From assembly GCA_012523405.1 (NCBI GenBank), contig JAAYIN010000067.1, positions 1-58,948 on the forward strand: a stretch of DNA of 58,948 nucleotides, given 5' to 3'. The notes beneath the pieces were generated by a model, which worked only from the letters and a program-made list of their open reading frames with translations, had not been told where the DNA came from and made no database searches. The stretch is from Clostridiales bacterium (GTDB lineage Bacteria; Bacillota; Clostridia; Christensenellales; Aristaeellaceae). The position numbers and the translations under genes were made by a program. How positions within the stretch are numbered: the first letter of the stretch is position 1; each line of letters opens with the position of its first letter. Positions 51,241-58,948 of this stretch are shown piece after piece.

Positions 51241-51301
51241 GGGGAGGGATAACTCCCTCCCTTCGGGCACTACATATGGCATCATTTGTTTGGAATGATG
51301 C
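51241..51301 (+). other. Two hairpins in the rpsB-tsf gap
   Basis: GGGAGGGA-4 nt-TCCCTCCC (51242-51261) and GCATCATT-7 nt-AATGATGC (51279-51301) fill the 97-bp gap. Neither is followed by a long T-run, so they look like attenuating or mRNA-processing structures rather than full terminators; they may set the S2:EF-Ts ratio. Confidence 0.6.
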
Positions 51302-51324
51302 TTAGAAGCAAGGAGAGATTTCAG

Positions 51325-52266
51325 ATGGCGAACATTACGTCGCAAATGGTTAAGGAACTTCGCGAGACAACCCAAGCGGGTATGCTTGACTGCAAAAAGG
51401 CACTGATCGAAGCAGAGGGCAATATCGAAAAGGCTGTTGAATGGCTTCGTGAGAAGGGTCTTGCTGCTGCTGCAAAGAAGGCAAGCCGCATCGCTGCAGA
51501 AGGCATTGTTGCTACATATATTAACGAGGATGCAAGCGTTGGCGTTATTGTTGAAGTCAACTGCGAAACAGACTTCGTTGCTAAGACCGACAACTTCAGC
51601 GATTTCTGCAAAGATGTTGCGAAGCATGTGGCTCTTGCAAACCCCGCCAGCATCGAAGAGATGATGGACCAGAAATTCGTTGACAACGCAGACAAGACCA
51701 TCACTGACCTAGTCAGCGATGCAACTGTAGCGATTGGCGAGAAGATCTCGGTTCGCCGCTTTGCTCGCTACGAGACCAATAAGGGCATCGTTGAGAGCTA
51801 CATTCACTTGGGCGGCAAGATCGGCGTATTGCTGCTTGTTGAAAATGACAAGGCAGACACATTCGCAAACGATACCTTCAAGACCTACTATCATGACGTA
51901 GCTCTGCAAATCGCAGCAGCTAAGCCCTCTGTAGTTCGCAAGGAAGAAGTTCCCAGCGACAACCTGAGCAAAGAGCGCGAGATTCTTCGTGCACAGGCTC
52001 TAAACGAAGGCAAGCCTGAGAAGATCGTTGATAAGATGGTCGAAGGCCGCATCGAGAAGTACTACAAGGAAGTTTGCTTGCTTGAGCAACCTTTCGTCAA
52101 GGATGGCGACAAGAGCGTTGGTCAGCTGACTGCTGAAGTTGCTAAAGAAATTGGCGCAAACCTAAACGTTGTATCTTTCGAGCGCTTTGAGCGCGGCGAA
52201 GGTATCGAAAAGCGTCAGGATAACTTTGCTGAGGAAATCGCAGCTCAGATGGCTGCAAAGAACTAA
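51325..52266 (+). CDS. tsf: Elongation factor Ts
   Basis: EF-Ts exchanges GDP on EF-Tu. From the ATG at 51325 (AAGGAGAG upstream) it is 313 residues. [26 protein letters not shown] is the N-terminal UBA-like domain (written here in its known family form), [11 protein letters not shown] contacts EF-Tu, and two repeated core subdomains follow with [14 protein letters not shown] near the end. The frame is open 13 codons upstream over the second hairpin. Confidence 0.97.
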   Translation: MANITSQMVKELRETTQAGMLDCKKALIEAEGNIEKAVEWLREKGLAAAAKKASRIAAEGIVATYINEDASVGVIVEVNCETDFVAKTDNFSDFCKDVAKHVALANPASIEEMMDQKFVDNADKTITDLVSDATVAIGEKISVRRFARYETNKGIVESYIHLGGKIGVLLLVENDKADTFANDTFKTYYHDVALQIAAAKPSVVRKEEVPSDNLSKEREILRAQALNEGKPEKIVDKMVEGRIEKYYKEVCLLEQPFVKDGDKSVGQLTAEVAKEIGANLNVVSFERFERGEGIEKRQDNFAEEIAAQMAAKN

Positions 52267-52309
52267 GCAAATTACGTCAAATGACGAATCGGTCAGGCAT
52301 TGACCTTGT

Positions 52310-52339
52310 GGCACGCGGGCTATGCTTGCGTGCCCTTTT
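52310..52339 (+). terminator. Terminator after tsf
   Basis: GGCACGC-11 nt-GCGTGCC followed by CTTTTT. A further small hairpin GGTCA-GGCAT-TGACC lies just before it. pyrH, 46 bp on, probably has partly separate transcription. Confidence 0.75.
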
Positions 52340-52385
52340 TGCTGTTTTTCTAGAAATGTGATAAAAGAAAGGTTGTTATAGCAAT

Positions 52386-53099
52386 ATGCCAAACCCATAC
52401 AAGCGCGTTATTCTAAAGCTAAGCGGAGAAGCTCTGGGCGTGGACGGAAAGCTCTTTGATCATGAGAGGTTTGAAGAGGCGGCGAAAATGCTGATAGCGA
52501 TTGCAAAAACAGGGGTGCAGCTTGCGGTCGTGATTGGCGGAGGAAACGTTTGGCGCGGCAGGCGCGGAGCAGGAATGCGCATGGGTACGGTCGCGGCAGA
52601 CCAGATGGGCATGCTTGGCACACTCCAAAACTGCCTGTATATGCGCGACACGCTTGCGCATATGGGCGCAAAAGCGACTGTGATGAGCGGGGTGGATATC
52701 CCTCGCTTCGCCAAGAGCTATAACACCGTGGAAGCGATTGAAATGCTGGAGGATGGGCATATTGTATTTTTTGCATGCGGCCTTGGCAATCCTTGCTTTT
52801 CTACCGATAGCGCAGTGGTGCTGCGCGCAATTGAACTTGAATGTGACGCTGTGCTGATGGCGAAGAATATCGACGGCGTTTATAGCGCTGATCCTAACGT
52901 CGACCCCACAGCTGTGCTGATTAAGGATATCAGCTACTCGCAAGCAGCGGAGCGTGACCTGCGCGTCATGGACGCAGCAGCATTTATTATGCTTCGCGAA
53001 AACGCCGTGCCGATGGTGCGCGTATTTGGACTTGAGCCGCCTCAAAACGTGCTCAAGGTGCTCGCAGGAGATACGATGGGAACGGTCCTTCATCCCTAG
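52386..53099 (+). CDS. pyrH: UMP kinase
   Basis: PyrH phosphorylates UMP to UDP for nucleic acid and UDP-sugar synthesis. The 237-residue protein of the amino acid kinase fold has RVILKLSGEAL, VIGGGNVWRGRRG, MGMLGTLQNCLYMRD, GNPCFSTDSA and AKNIDGVYSADP. In most Firmicutes frr follows directly; here a MATE transporter gene does, so frr has moved or is elsewhere. Confidence 0.97.
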   Translation: MPNPYKRVILKLSGEALGVDGKLFDHERFEEAAKMLIAIAKTGVQLAVVIGGGNVWRGRRGAGMRMGTVAADQMGMLGTLQNCLYMRDTLAHMGAKATVMSGVDIPRFAKSYNTVEAIEMLEDGHIVFFACGLGNPCFSTDSAVVLRAIELECDAVLMAKNIDGVYSADPNVDPTAVLIKDISYSQAAERDLRVMDAAAFIMLRENAVPMVRVFGLEPPQNVLKVLAGDTMGTVLHP

Positions 53100-53135
53100 G
53101 AAATACCTGACCCGACAATTGAAAGGAAACGAATC

Positions 53136-54551
53136 ATGCAATCGATACAAAAAATGTTTGCGCCTCGCGACTTAACACAAGGCAAGCCCATGACGGGCAT
53201 TGTCCAGTTTGCGATCCCATTGCTGCTTGGCAATTTGGCGCAGGTACTTTACAATACAGTTGACGCCATTGTTGTTGGCAAATACGTTGGCGACAATGCA
53301 CTGGGTGCAGTTGGGCTTGCAGGGCCTGTCATCAATCTGATGATTGTGCTCTTCATGGGTATTTCCACGGGTGCATCCATTGTTGTCTCCCAATATTTCG
53401 GCGCAAAGGATCGCGACTCGCTGAGCAAGTCCGTTGGGACCATCATGATGCTGACGCTGATTAGCAGCGTGATCATGAGCATTGTCGGCACGCTTTGTGC
53501 CAATCCGCTCCTTGTGCTTCTAGGAACGCCCGCTGAAATGCTGGAGATGGCCTCTGCGTATCTGAGCATCGTCATGATGTGGATGGTATCCAGCGCATTC
53601 TATAACATTTTGGGCGGTGTACTTCGCGGTATGGGCGATAGCGTTGGACCGCTCCTGTACCTGCTTGTGGCATCGATCCTCAATATCATACTGGACATTT
53701 TGTTTGTGACCCAGTTTGGCATGACGACGGATGGCGTGGCACTAGCGACAGGCATTTCGCAGTTTGTCTCTGCGATTCTATGCGTTCGCCGCCTGTATAA
53801 GATGAAAAATGTGATCGACTTTAATCGCTCGATCTTTAAAATCGACAAACCGATCATGATGCGTATTGTCCGCTTGGGTTTGCCCTCGGGTCTAACCCAG
53901 ATGATCTTTTCCCTCAGCAGCATTTTGGTGCAGTCGCTTACCAACTCCCTTGGCCCGCTGGTCGTTACAGCGTCCACCGCAATCATGCGCGTGGATGGCT
54001 TCGCGATGATGCCGAACTTCACCTTTGGCGTTGCAGCAACGACCTTCACAGGTCAAAACATCGGGGCGCGCAGGCTGGATCGTGTGCGCGAGGGCGCGAA
54101 GGTAACCATGAAGCTTGCAGTGGCCGTGTCGACGGTCATGACGCTCGGCATTCTGCTTTTCGGCGAAAACCTGATGCGTGTCTTTACCCAGACGGATGAA
54201 ATCGTGAATCTTGGCGTGACGATGTTCAGAACACTGGCGGTCGGCTACATCGTCTTTGGCATCACCCAGACGCTGCAAGGCGTCATGCGCGGTGCGGGCG
54301 AGACGATGATCCCCATGTATATCAGCGTTATTACGACCGTCGTGCTGCGCATGCCTATCGCTTATCTGTGGGCGCATCTGAGCACCACCCCTGAACTGCC
54401 AAACGGCGATCCCATGTGCCTCTATGGCTCACTGCTCATCGCGTGGATCACGGGCTGTGTGCTGACTAGCATCGCCTACCGACAAGGCAACTGGAAAAAG
54501 AAAAGCGGGATTGTTGAAAACGAAACGATACAGCCTGAAGGGAGCAACTGA
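53136..54551 (+). CDS. MATE-family efflux transporter
   Basis: The 471-residue protein has twelve predicted helices in two related halves: PLLLGNLAQVLYNTVDAIVVGKYVG in the first and LGLPSGLTQMIFSLSSILVQSLTNSLG in the second, the paired MATE signatures (given in part). These Na+ or H+ antiporters export drugs or metabolites. The closest general type is the clostridial MepA/NorM-like group. ATG after GAAAGGA; the stop is one base before the argS start, so the two are likely co-transcribed. Confidence 0.93.
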   Translation: MQSIQKMFAPRDLTQGKPMTGIVQFAIPLLLGNLAQVLYNTVDAIVVGKYVGDNALGAVGLAGPVINLMIVLFMGISTGASIVVSQYFGAKDRDSLSKSVGTIMMLTLISSVIMSIVGTLCANPLLVLLGTPAEMLEMASAYLSIVMMWMVSSAFYNILGGVLRGMGDSVGPLLYLLVASILNIILDILFVTQFGMTTDGVALATGISQFVSAILCVRRLYKMKNVIDFNRSIFKIDKPIMMRIVRLGLPSGLTQMIFSLSSILVQSLTNSLGPLVVTASTAIMRVDGFAMMPNFTFGVAATTFTGQNIGARRLDRVREGAKVTMKLAVAVSTVMTLGILLFGENLMRVFTQTDEIVNLGVTMFRTLAVGYIVFGITQTLQGVMRGAGETMIPMYISVITTVVLRMPIAYLWAHLSTTPELPNGDPMCLYGSLLIAWITGCVLTSIAYRQGNWKKKSGIVENETIQPEGSN

Positions 54552-54552
54552 T

Positions 54553-56277
54553 ATGGATATGAAGCAAAGCCTAGCGCAGCTGATTCATGAAGCAATTGAA
54601 GACTGCTATGCAGGTGTGGATAGCCTGCCCTCTGTGGAGGACATTGCAGGGTTTTTGGAAATCCCGCCTGAAAAGGAAATGGGCGATTACGCCTTTCCTT
54701 GCTTTAAGCTCAGCCGTGCACTGCATATGGGTCCGCCCCAGATTGCATCCACGCTGGCATCCGCCATCAGCGAACCTGACCTTTGTGAAGCAAAGCAGCA
54801 GGGCGGCTATCTGAACTTCTTCTTTAACCGCGGCAACTTTGCGGAGCAAACGCTGGGCGTCGTGCTTGAGGCTGGCGAAAACTACGGCGCAGGGGAGGAG
54901 GGCAATGGGAAGACCATCTGCCTTGACTTTAGCTCCATCAATATCGCAAAGCGTTTCCACATCGGGCATTTAAGCACAACGATGATGGGACAGAGCCTGC
55001 GCAGAATCTTCCAGTTCCTTGGCTATAAGACCGTAGCGATCAACTATCTTGGCGACTGGGGAACCCAGTTTGGCAAGATGCTCTGCGCCTATAAGCTTTG
55101 GGGCAATAAGGAAGAAGTGCAAAACGACGGCGTTGATGCACTCACCCGTTTGTATGTCAAGTTCCACGAAGAGGCGGAAAAAGACCCCTCCTTGGAGGAC
55201 GAAGGCCGCAGATGGTTTAAGGCGATTGAGGACGGCAACGAAGAAGCACTGACGCTTTTCAGCTGGTTTAAGGAGCTGACGCTCCGCGATGCGAGCCGCG
55301 TCTATGACATGCTCGGCATCACCTTTGACAGCTATAACGGCGAGGCATTCTTCAACGATAAGATGGATCGCGTGATCAGCGAGCTCAAAGAAAAAGAACT
55401 GCTCACCATCAGCGACGGCGCATCGATTGTTGACCTTGATGAGGAAGAATCAGGCATGCCCCCCTGCCTCATCCTAAAGAAGGACGGCGCAACGCTGTAC
55501 TCCACGCGCGATATTGCAGCAGCTCTTTGGCGCAAGGATGAATACAACTTTGACAAATGCCTCTACATCGTGGCGTATCAGCAGGATTTGCATTTCCGGC
55601 AGTGGTTCAAGGTTGTTGAAAAAATGGGCTATGAATGGTCAAAGGATCTCGTGCACGTCTCCTTCGGCATGATCTCCTATGAGGGCGCAAGCCTGTCAAC
55701 GCGCAAGGGTCATGTGGTATACCTTGAGGATTTGCTCAAGGGTGCAAAGGAAAAAGCGCTCAAGATCATCGAGGAGAAGAGCCCCGACCTTGAAAACAAG
55801 GAACAGGTTGCAGCGCAGGTTGGTATCGGTGCTGTCATCTATGCAGACCTTCAAAACAACCGCATCAAGGACATCGACTTCAACTGGGATCGTGTGCTCA
55901 GCTTTGACGGCGAGACGGGCCCCTATGTGCAGTATACCCATGCGCGCTGCTCGTCCGTGCTTCGCAAGGCAGAGGGCACAGAGGCAGCAGAGGCAGACTT
56001 TGCTGCACTGGAAGATGACTTTGCGCAGGAGCTTTTGCGCCAGCTGAGCCGCTTCCCCCAGATCGTTCGCGAAGCTGCGCTGCGCTATGAGCCCAGCATC
56101 ATCACCCGCGCGGTGACCGAGCTTTGCAAGGCGTATAACAAGTTCTACTATGAAAACCGCATCTTGGATGCGCCCGCAGGCGTGCGTCAGGCCCGTTTGG
56201 AGCTGACCAAGGCAGTCAAGCAGACCATTAAGACAGGACTATACCTGATTGGTATGGAAGCACCGGAGCGCATGTAA
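54553..56277 (+). CDS. argS: Arginyl-tRNA synthetase
   Basis: Class I synthetase of 574 residues from the ATG at 54553 (GGGAG eight bases upstream); the frame is open 14 codons into the MATE gene. The N-terminal Add-1 domain covers about 1-115. SSINIAKRFHIGHLSTTMMG carries HIGH, and GASLSTRKGHVVYLEDLL is the KMSKS-equivalent loop in its STRKG form. The DALR anticodon-binding domain ends the protein. No T-box leader precedes it, in keeping with its internal operon position. The stop overlaps the next start (TAATG). Confidence 0.96.
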   Translation: MDMKQSLAQLIHEAIEDCYAGVDSLPSVEDIAGFLEIPPEKEMGDYAFPCFKLSRALHMGPPQIASTLASAISEPDLCEAKQQGGYLNFFFNRGNFAEQTLGVVLEAGENYGAGEEGNGKTICLDFSSINIAKRFHIGHLSTTMMGQSLRRIFQFLGYKTVAINYLGDWGTQFGKMLCAYKLWGNKEEVQNDGVDALTRLYVKFHEEAEKDPSLEDEGRRWFKAIEDGNEEALTLFSWFKELTLRDASRVYDMLGITFDSYNGEAFFNDKMDRVISELKEKELLTISDGASIVDLDEEESGMPPCLILKKDGATLYSTRDIAAALWRKDEYNFDKCLYIVAYQQDLHFRQWFKVVEKMGYEWSKDLVHVSFGMISYEGASLSTRKGHVVYLEDLLKGAKEKALKIIEEKSPDLENKEQVAAQVGIGAVIYADLQNNRIKDIDFNWDRVLSFDGETGPYVQYTHARCSSVLRKAEGTEAAEADFAALEDDFAQELLRQLSRFPQIVREAALRYEPSIITRAVTELCKAYNKFYYENRILDAPAGVRQARLELTKAVKQTIKTGLYLIGMEAPERM

Positions 56278-57050
56278 TGCAGGAATTAAGCAGTCGCAGC
56301 AACCCAACAATACAAGCGGCAAAGTCGCTTCAAACAGCCAAGGGCAGGGAAGCAATGGGTGCTTTCCTGCTGGATGGCGAGCATATGGTATCAGAAGCCT
56401 TGGCGATCTGCCCAGATAAGATTCGTCAGCTTTTTGTGACCGCAGATAAGGCAGAGCAGTTTGCATCCTTGCTTGCGAAAGCCGAAGGCTCAGAGATATT
56501 CTCTGTTCCCCAGCATGTGCTGGAAGCCATATCGCAGGTCAAGACCCCTCAGGGCATTGCCGCAGTATGCGAGCTGCCGCCTGATCGTGCGATTGAAGAG
56601 ATGGGCGATAAGCTGCTGCTCCTTGAAAACGTACAAGACCCCGGCAATGTCGGCACGATCATGCGCACGCTTGATGCAGCGGGATTTGACGGCGTGATCA
56701 TGACAAGGGGATGCGCAGACCCATACAGCCCCAAGGTGCTTCGGGCGACGATGGGGAGTATATTCAGAGTGCAAATCACTAGATGCGAGGCTGCTCTCAG
56801 TGCTATGGAGCAGCTGCACGCCAGCGGCTATGATACGGTTGCAACCGCGCTTGGCGGGGAGCCCTTCTATGAGCGCACAGCGCTTGCAGGGCGCATCTGC
56901 GTGCTGATTGGCAATGAAGGTGCAGGGCTGAGCAGCAGGGTCATTTCCGCTGCCAAACGCTCCTATAGCCTGCCCATGCGGGGCGGCGCAGAGTCGCTGA
57001 ATGCAGGGATTGCAGCAGCGGTTGTGATGTACGATTTGATGAACCGCTAA
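56277..57050 (+). CDS. TrmH/SpoU-family RNA 2'-O-methyltransferase
   Basis: The 257-residue SPOUT enzyme has an N-terminal substrate-binding domain (SNPTIQAAKSLQTAKGREAMGAFLLDGEH, given as the start region) and a C-terminal knot with the three family motifs LENVQDPGNVGTIMRT, VLIGNEGAGLS and LPMRGGAESLNAGIAAAVV. It resembles YsgA/RlmB-like 23S rRNA methyltransferases; the target nucleotide cannot be told. Placed after argS, as ysgA often stands beside pheST in Bacilli. Confidence 0.93.
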   Translation: MQELSSRSNPTIQAAKSLQTAKGREAMGAFLLDGEHMVSEALAICPDKIRQLFVTADKAEQFASLLAKAEGSEIFSVPQHVLEAISQVKTPQGIAAVCELPPDRAIEEMGDKLLLLENVQDPGNVGTIMRTLDAAGFDGVIMTRGCADPYSPKVLRATMGSIFRVQITRCEAALSAMEQLHASGYDTVATALGGEPFYERTALAGRICVLIGNEGAGLSSRVISAAKRSYSLPMRGGAESLNAGIAAAVVMYDLMNR

Positions 57051-57081
57051 TGATTGATGTTTGCTAAGGGAAAGGAAATGA

Positions 57082-57693
57082 ATGATAATGATACGCAATG
57101 TTGTATTTGATATGGGCGGAGTGCTGCTGAATTATGATCCAATGATGGCATGCCGTAGGCACGCGGGCAACACGCAAGACGCTCAAAGGGTCGCAGACGC
57201 TTACTTTGGTACGCCTGAGTGGATCAAGGTTGATCATGGCACGATAACTGAGGAAGAGATGCTCGCTCGTGCGCAAAAGCAGCTAAACGATCCAAGGCTT
57301 GCCCAAATCGCAGAGGGTGTCTTCCATGATTGGCATTTGGATTCCCTTTGGCCTAAAGAAGGCATGGCAGAAATCATTGAATGGATTTCTCAAAAAGGCT
57401 ACAAGCTCTTTATCCTGTCCAATGCAGGTCTGCGTTTTAGGGATTTTGAGTATAAGATTCCGCATCTGGATCTGTTTTCGGGCATTCTGGTGTCTGCGGA
57501 AGAAGTGATGCTCAAGCCCAATGCTGAGATTTACAACCGCCTATGCGAGAAGTTTGATATCAAGGCGGAGGAATGCTTGTTTATCGATGATTTACAAAGA
57601 AACATCGATGGTGCAAAGAACGTAAACATGCAGGGCTACTGCTTTGCAGACGGCGATCCCATAAAGCTAAAAGCATATCTTGAGACGCTATAA
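57082..57693 (+). CDS. HAD-superfamily hydrolase, YihX-like
   Basis: The 203-residue protein has motif I in the form VVFDMGGVLLNYDP, motif II ILSNAG, the Lys of MLKPNAEIY and motif IV FIDDLQRNIDGAK, with a small helical cap between residues 18 and 95. This is the subgroup of YihX sugar-phosphate phosphatase and dehalogenase-like enzymes. Two ATG codons (57082 and 57088) share AAAGGAA. It ends the operon at a strong terminator. Confidence 0.9.
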   Translation: MIMIRNVVFDMGGVLLNYDPMMACRRHAGNTQDAQRVADAYFGTPEWIKVDHGTITEEEMLARAQKQLNDPRLAQIAEGVFHDWHLDSLWPKEGMAEIIEWISQKGYKLFILSNAGLRFRDFEYKIPHLDLFSGILVSAEEVMLKPNAEIYNRLCEKFDIKAEECLFIDDLQRNIDGAKNVNMQGYCFADGDPIKLKAYLETL

Positions 57694-57702
57694 TCACAAT
57701 AT

Positions 57703-57738
57703 AAAACGCCTGAATCAGTCAATGACTCAGGCGTTTTT
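57703..57738. terminator. Bidirectional terminator between the HAD and response regulator genes
   Basis: AAAACGCCTGA / TCAGGCGTTTT with an inner AGTC-AAT-GACT stem, T6 on the plus strand and T4 on the minus strand. It ends both convergent genes and resembles the terminator at 12303-12336. Confidence 0.9.
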
Positions 57739-57761
57739 TACATTTCATTGTTATATTGCAT

Positions 57762-58397
57762 TTAGGCGAGCTTCAGTCGGTAGCCGCATTTGTACACGGT
57801 CTCGATATAGTCACCGCCAAGTTTTTTGCGCAGGCGCTGTACATGCACATCAACCGTGCGCGTCTCGCCCATGCTCTGGTAACCCCATGCTTTGCGCAGC
57901 AATTGTTCGCGGCTCACGGGCATGTCTGGTTTTTCCATGAGGGCAAGCAGAAGTGCGAATTCCTGAGCCGTTAGCTCCACTCTTCGACCATCCAGCATAG
58001 CCACACGTTCTTTTTCATCCAGTGAAAGCTCTCGCAACGGTCTGCGGTCGCCAATGAGCACCGAGATCTTTGCGAGCAAAGCCTTCACAGAGATGGGTAG
58101 TGTCAAGACCTCGGATGGTCCTGCATAGAGTGCACGCAGATGTGTACTCATCTCTGCGTCTGCAGTAATGAAGAGTATAGGACAGTTGTGCTTTTGGAAT
58201 TCTTGAAACAGGGGTCGACATGTGGTCCACTTAAGCCGAGCATCCAAAAGAATCAGCGGTGGCTGCTCTGCTGTCAGTTCCTGAGAAAAAACGCTTTTTT
58301 CATCGCAATGTCTTGCAAAACATTTCTCCTTCTTCAGGGTTTCGCAAAGCCGTCTTGCGAGTGTTTCATCAGGGCTGTAAATTAATATAGTTGCCAT
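57762..58397 (-). CDS. OmpR/PhoB-family regulator with degenerate receiver domain
   Basis: The 211-residue protein has a receiver-like domain (1-115) and a winged-helix DNA-binding domain (120-211: VELTAQEFALLLALMEKPDM, VSREQLLRKAWGY, TRTVDVHVQRLRKKLGG, VYKCGYRL). In the receiver the usual acidic pair is Ser-Pro (ILIYSPDE), the phosphoacceptor Asp52 and Thr78 remain, and the conserved Lys is Leu100 (VLTLPIS). Phosphorylation by a histidine kinase is therefore doubtful. No kinase gene adjoins. GAGAGGTGATCGC precedes the ATG. Confidence 0.88.
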   Translation of the reverse strand: MATILIYSPDETLARRLCETLKKEKCFARHCDEKSVFSQELTAEQPPLILLDARLKWTTCRPLFQEFQKHNCPILFITADAEMSTHLRALYAGPSEVLTLPISVKALLAKISVLIGDRRPLRELSLDEKERVAMLDGRRVELTAQEFALLLALMEKPDMPVSREQLLRKAWGYQSMGETRTVDVHVQRLRKKLGGDYIETVYKCGYRLKLA

Positions 58398-58948
58398 GCG
58401 ATCACCTCTCTGTTATTATGACGAACGAAGATGGACTTTGGTTGCATAAAGTGTGAACAATTTGAAACAAATGTTGAATTTCTTTGTCAAATAGGTGATA
58501 AATGATTGAAAAAGTGAAAATCTGCCGTTGAGACAGCCGATTTTCATTGCAATGGAACCATCATCAGGAAGTGCCTGCACAAGGGGCGGCGGGCTGATGA
58601 TGCGGGTCATGCTGCTGGTGAAGCATGAAATTGTTTGTGACTTTGGAAGGTTGCCGTACTCTTATTAAACGTATGTGTAGCATAAAAGCTTCCAGATATA
58701 TACTCTTTTACAATCATTACGAAACGCCATGCTTTTTAGATAAGGCGCTGGCGGGAAGGCGTTGGTGACCAGTCGAACATTTTCGCTGGTCAGCCAAGCA
58801 AATATTTGCATCAAAACCAGAATGGCACTGTAAAGTAAAGATGAAAGGAAAAGCTGAAGAAAACATAGCAATGCTTCAAGCAACGAGCGGAAACTCCCTT
58901 TTTTGATTTTTGGTAAGATTGAGACCCGCAACTTGCGCCGGCGTAAGA
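58398..58948. other. Gene-free stretch at the window's right edge
   Basis: No gene is supported here. A minus-strand frame (58931-58665, 88 codons, hydrophobic middle) lacks a ribosome-binding site and could be the end of something beyond the edge. The promoter of the response regulator should lie in 58400-58500, but no clear -35/-10 pair is seen. Confidence 0.4.

Noticed and set aside
58665-58931. 88-codon minus-strand frame at the right edge
   Set aside because: No ribosome-binding site and no recognisable family; possibly part of something beyond the window.

Overview
The window looks like chromosome of a spore-forming member of the Clostridia (Bacillota). The evidence is a full-length Spo0A, an RNase Y, NrdR, a YlmC/YmxH sporulation protein, WalJ/YycJ next to RlmH, a Firmicutes-type LexA operator, and many TTG/GTG starts behind strong AAGGAGG sites. 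Lysine/DAP synthesis uses LL-diaminopimelate aminotransferase (DapL) beside DapF. I see no prophage, insertion sequence, CRISPR array, rRNA or tRNA gene. Species cannot be named from this; an uncultured gut-type clostridium is a reasonable guess only.

Layout. 0-7 kb: uvrB, murA, a Y-family polymerase under two LexA boxes, a MazF-like toxin with no visible antitoxin, and a YitT membrane protein, separated by arrays of a short repeat built round GGGGCGATAGCCCC. 7-11 kb: spo0A, then a GT2 / GT-C-like pair on the minus strand. 11-14 kb: ArsR regulator with nitroreductase, then rny preceded by an apparent structured RNA of about 330 nt with a consensus promoter and its own terminator. 14.4-22.6 kb: a plus-strand surface-glycan cluster (GT2, DUF354, large GT-C-like membrane protein, zinc-ribbon/Yip1 protein, membrane M1 peptidase, GT2-GtrA fusion). 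22.6-29.4 kb: small conserved proteins (GNAT, DUF896, DUF1292, ferritin-like, DUF1858), a secreted 5'-nucleotidase, an acyl-ACP thioesterase, and an ECF sigma factor with a DUF4349 membrane protein. 29.4-36.4 kb: dapF-dapL, a frameshifted DUF1273 gene, an XRE regulator, walJ-(91 aa)-rlmH, GNAT, ylmC, nrdR.

36.5-47.3 kb: polA, coaE, and a run of envelope genes: membrane-anchored lytic transglycosylase, family-5 solute-binding protein, CHAP amidase with a peptidoglycan-binding domain, a secreted caspase-like protease and a GT2 enzyme; a holin-like gene follows. 48-58.4 kb: an MBL hydrolase, a polytopic membrane protein, the translation genes rpsB-tsf-pyrH, a MATE transporter, argS, a TrmH-family methyltransferase, a HAD phosphatase and a response regulator with a degenerate receiver.

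Most promising for new biology: the RNA upstream of rny (13977-14304), the structured leader before the DUF1292 gene (23449-23642), the caspase-like/cell-wall-hydrolase gene run (40.4-47.9 kb), the tiny coupled ORF before murA, and the DUF1273 gene whose two frame breaks both fall in A-runs. All functional statements are family inference from sequence read by eye; no database search was run.
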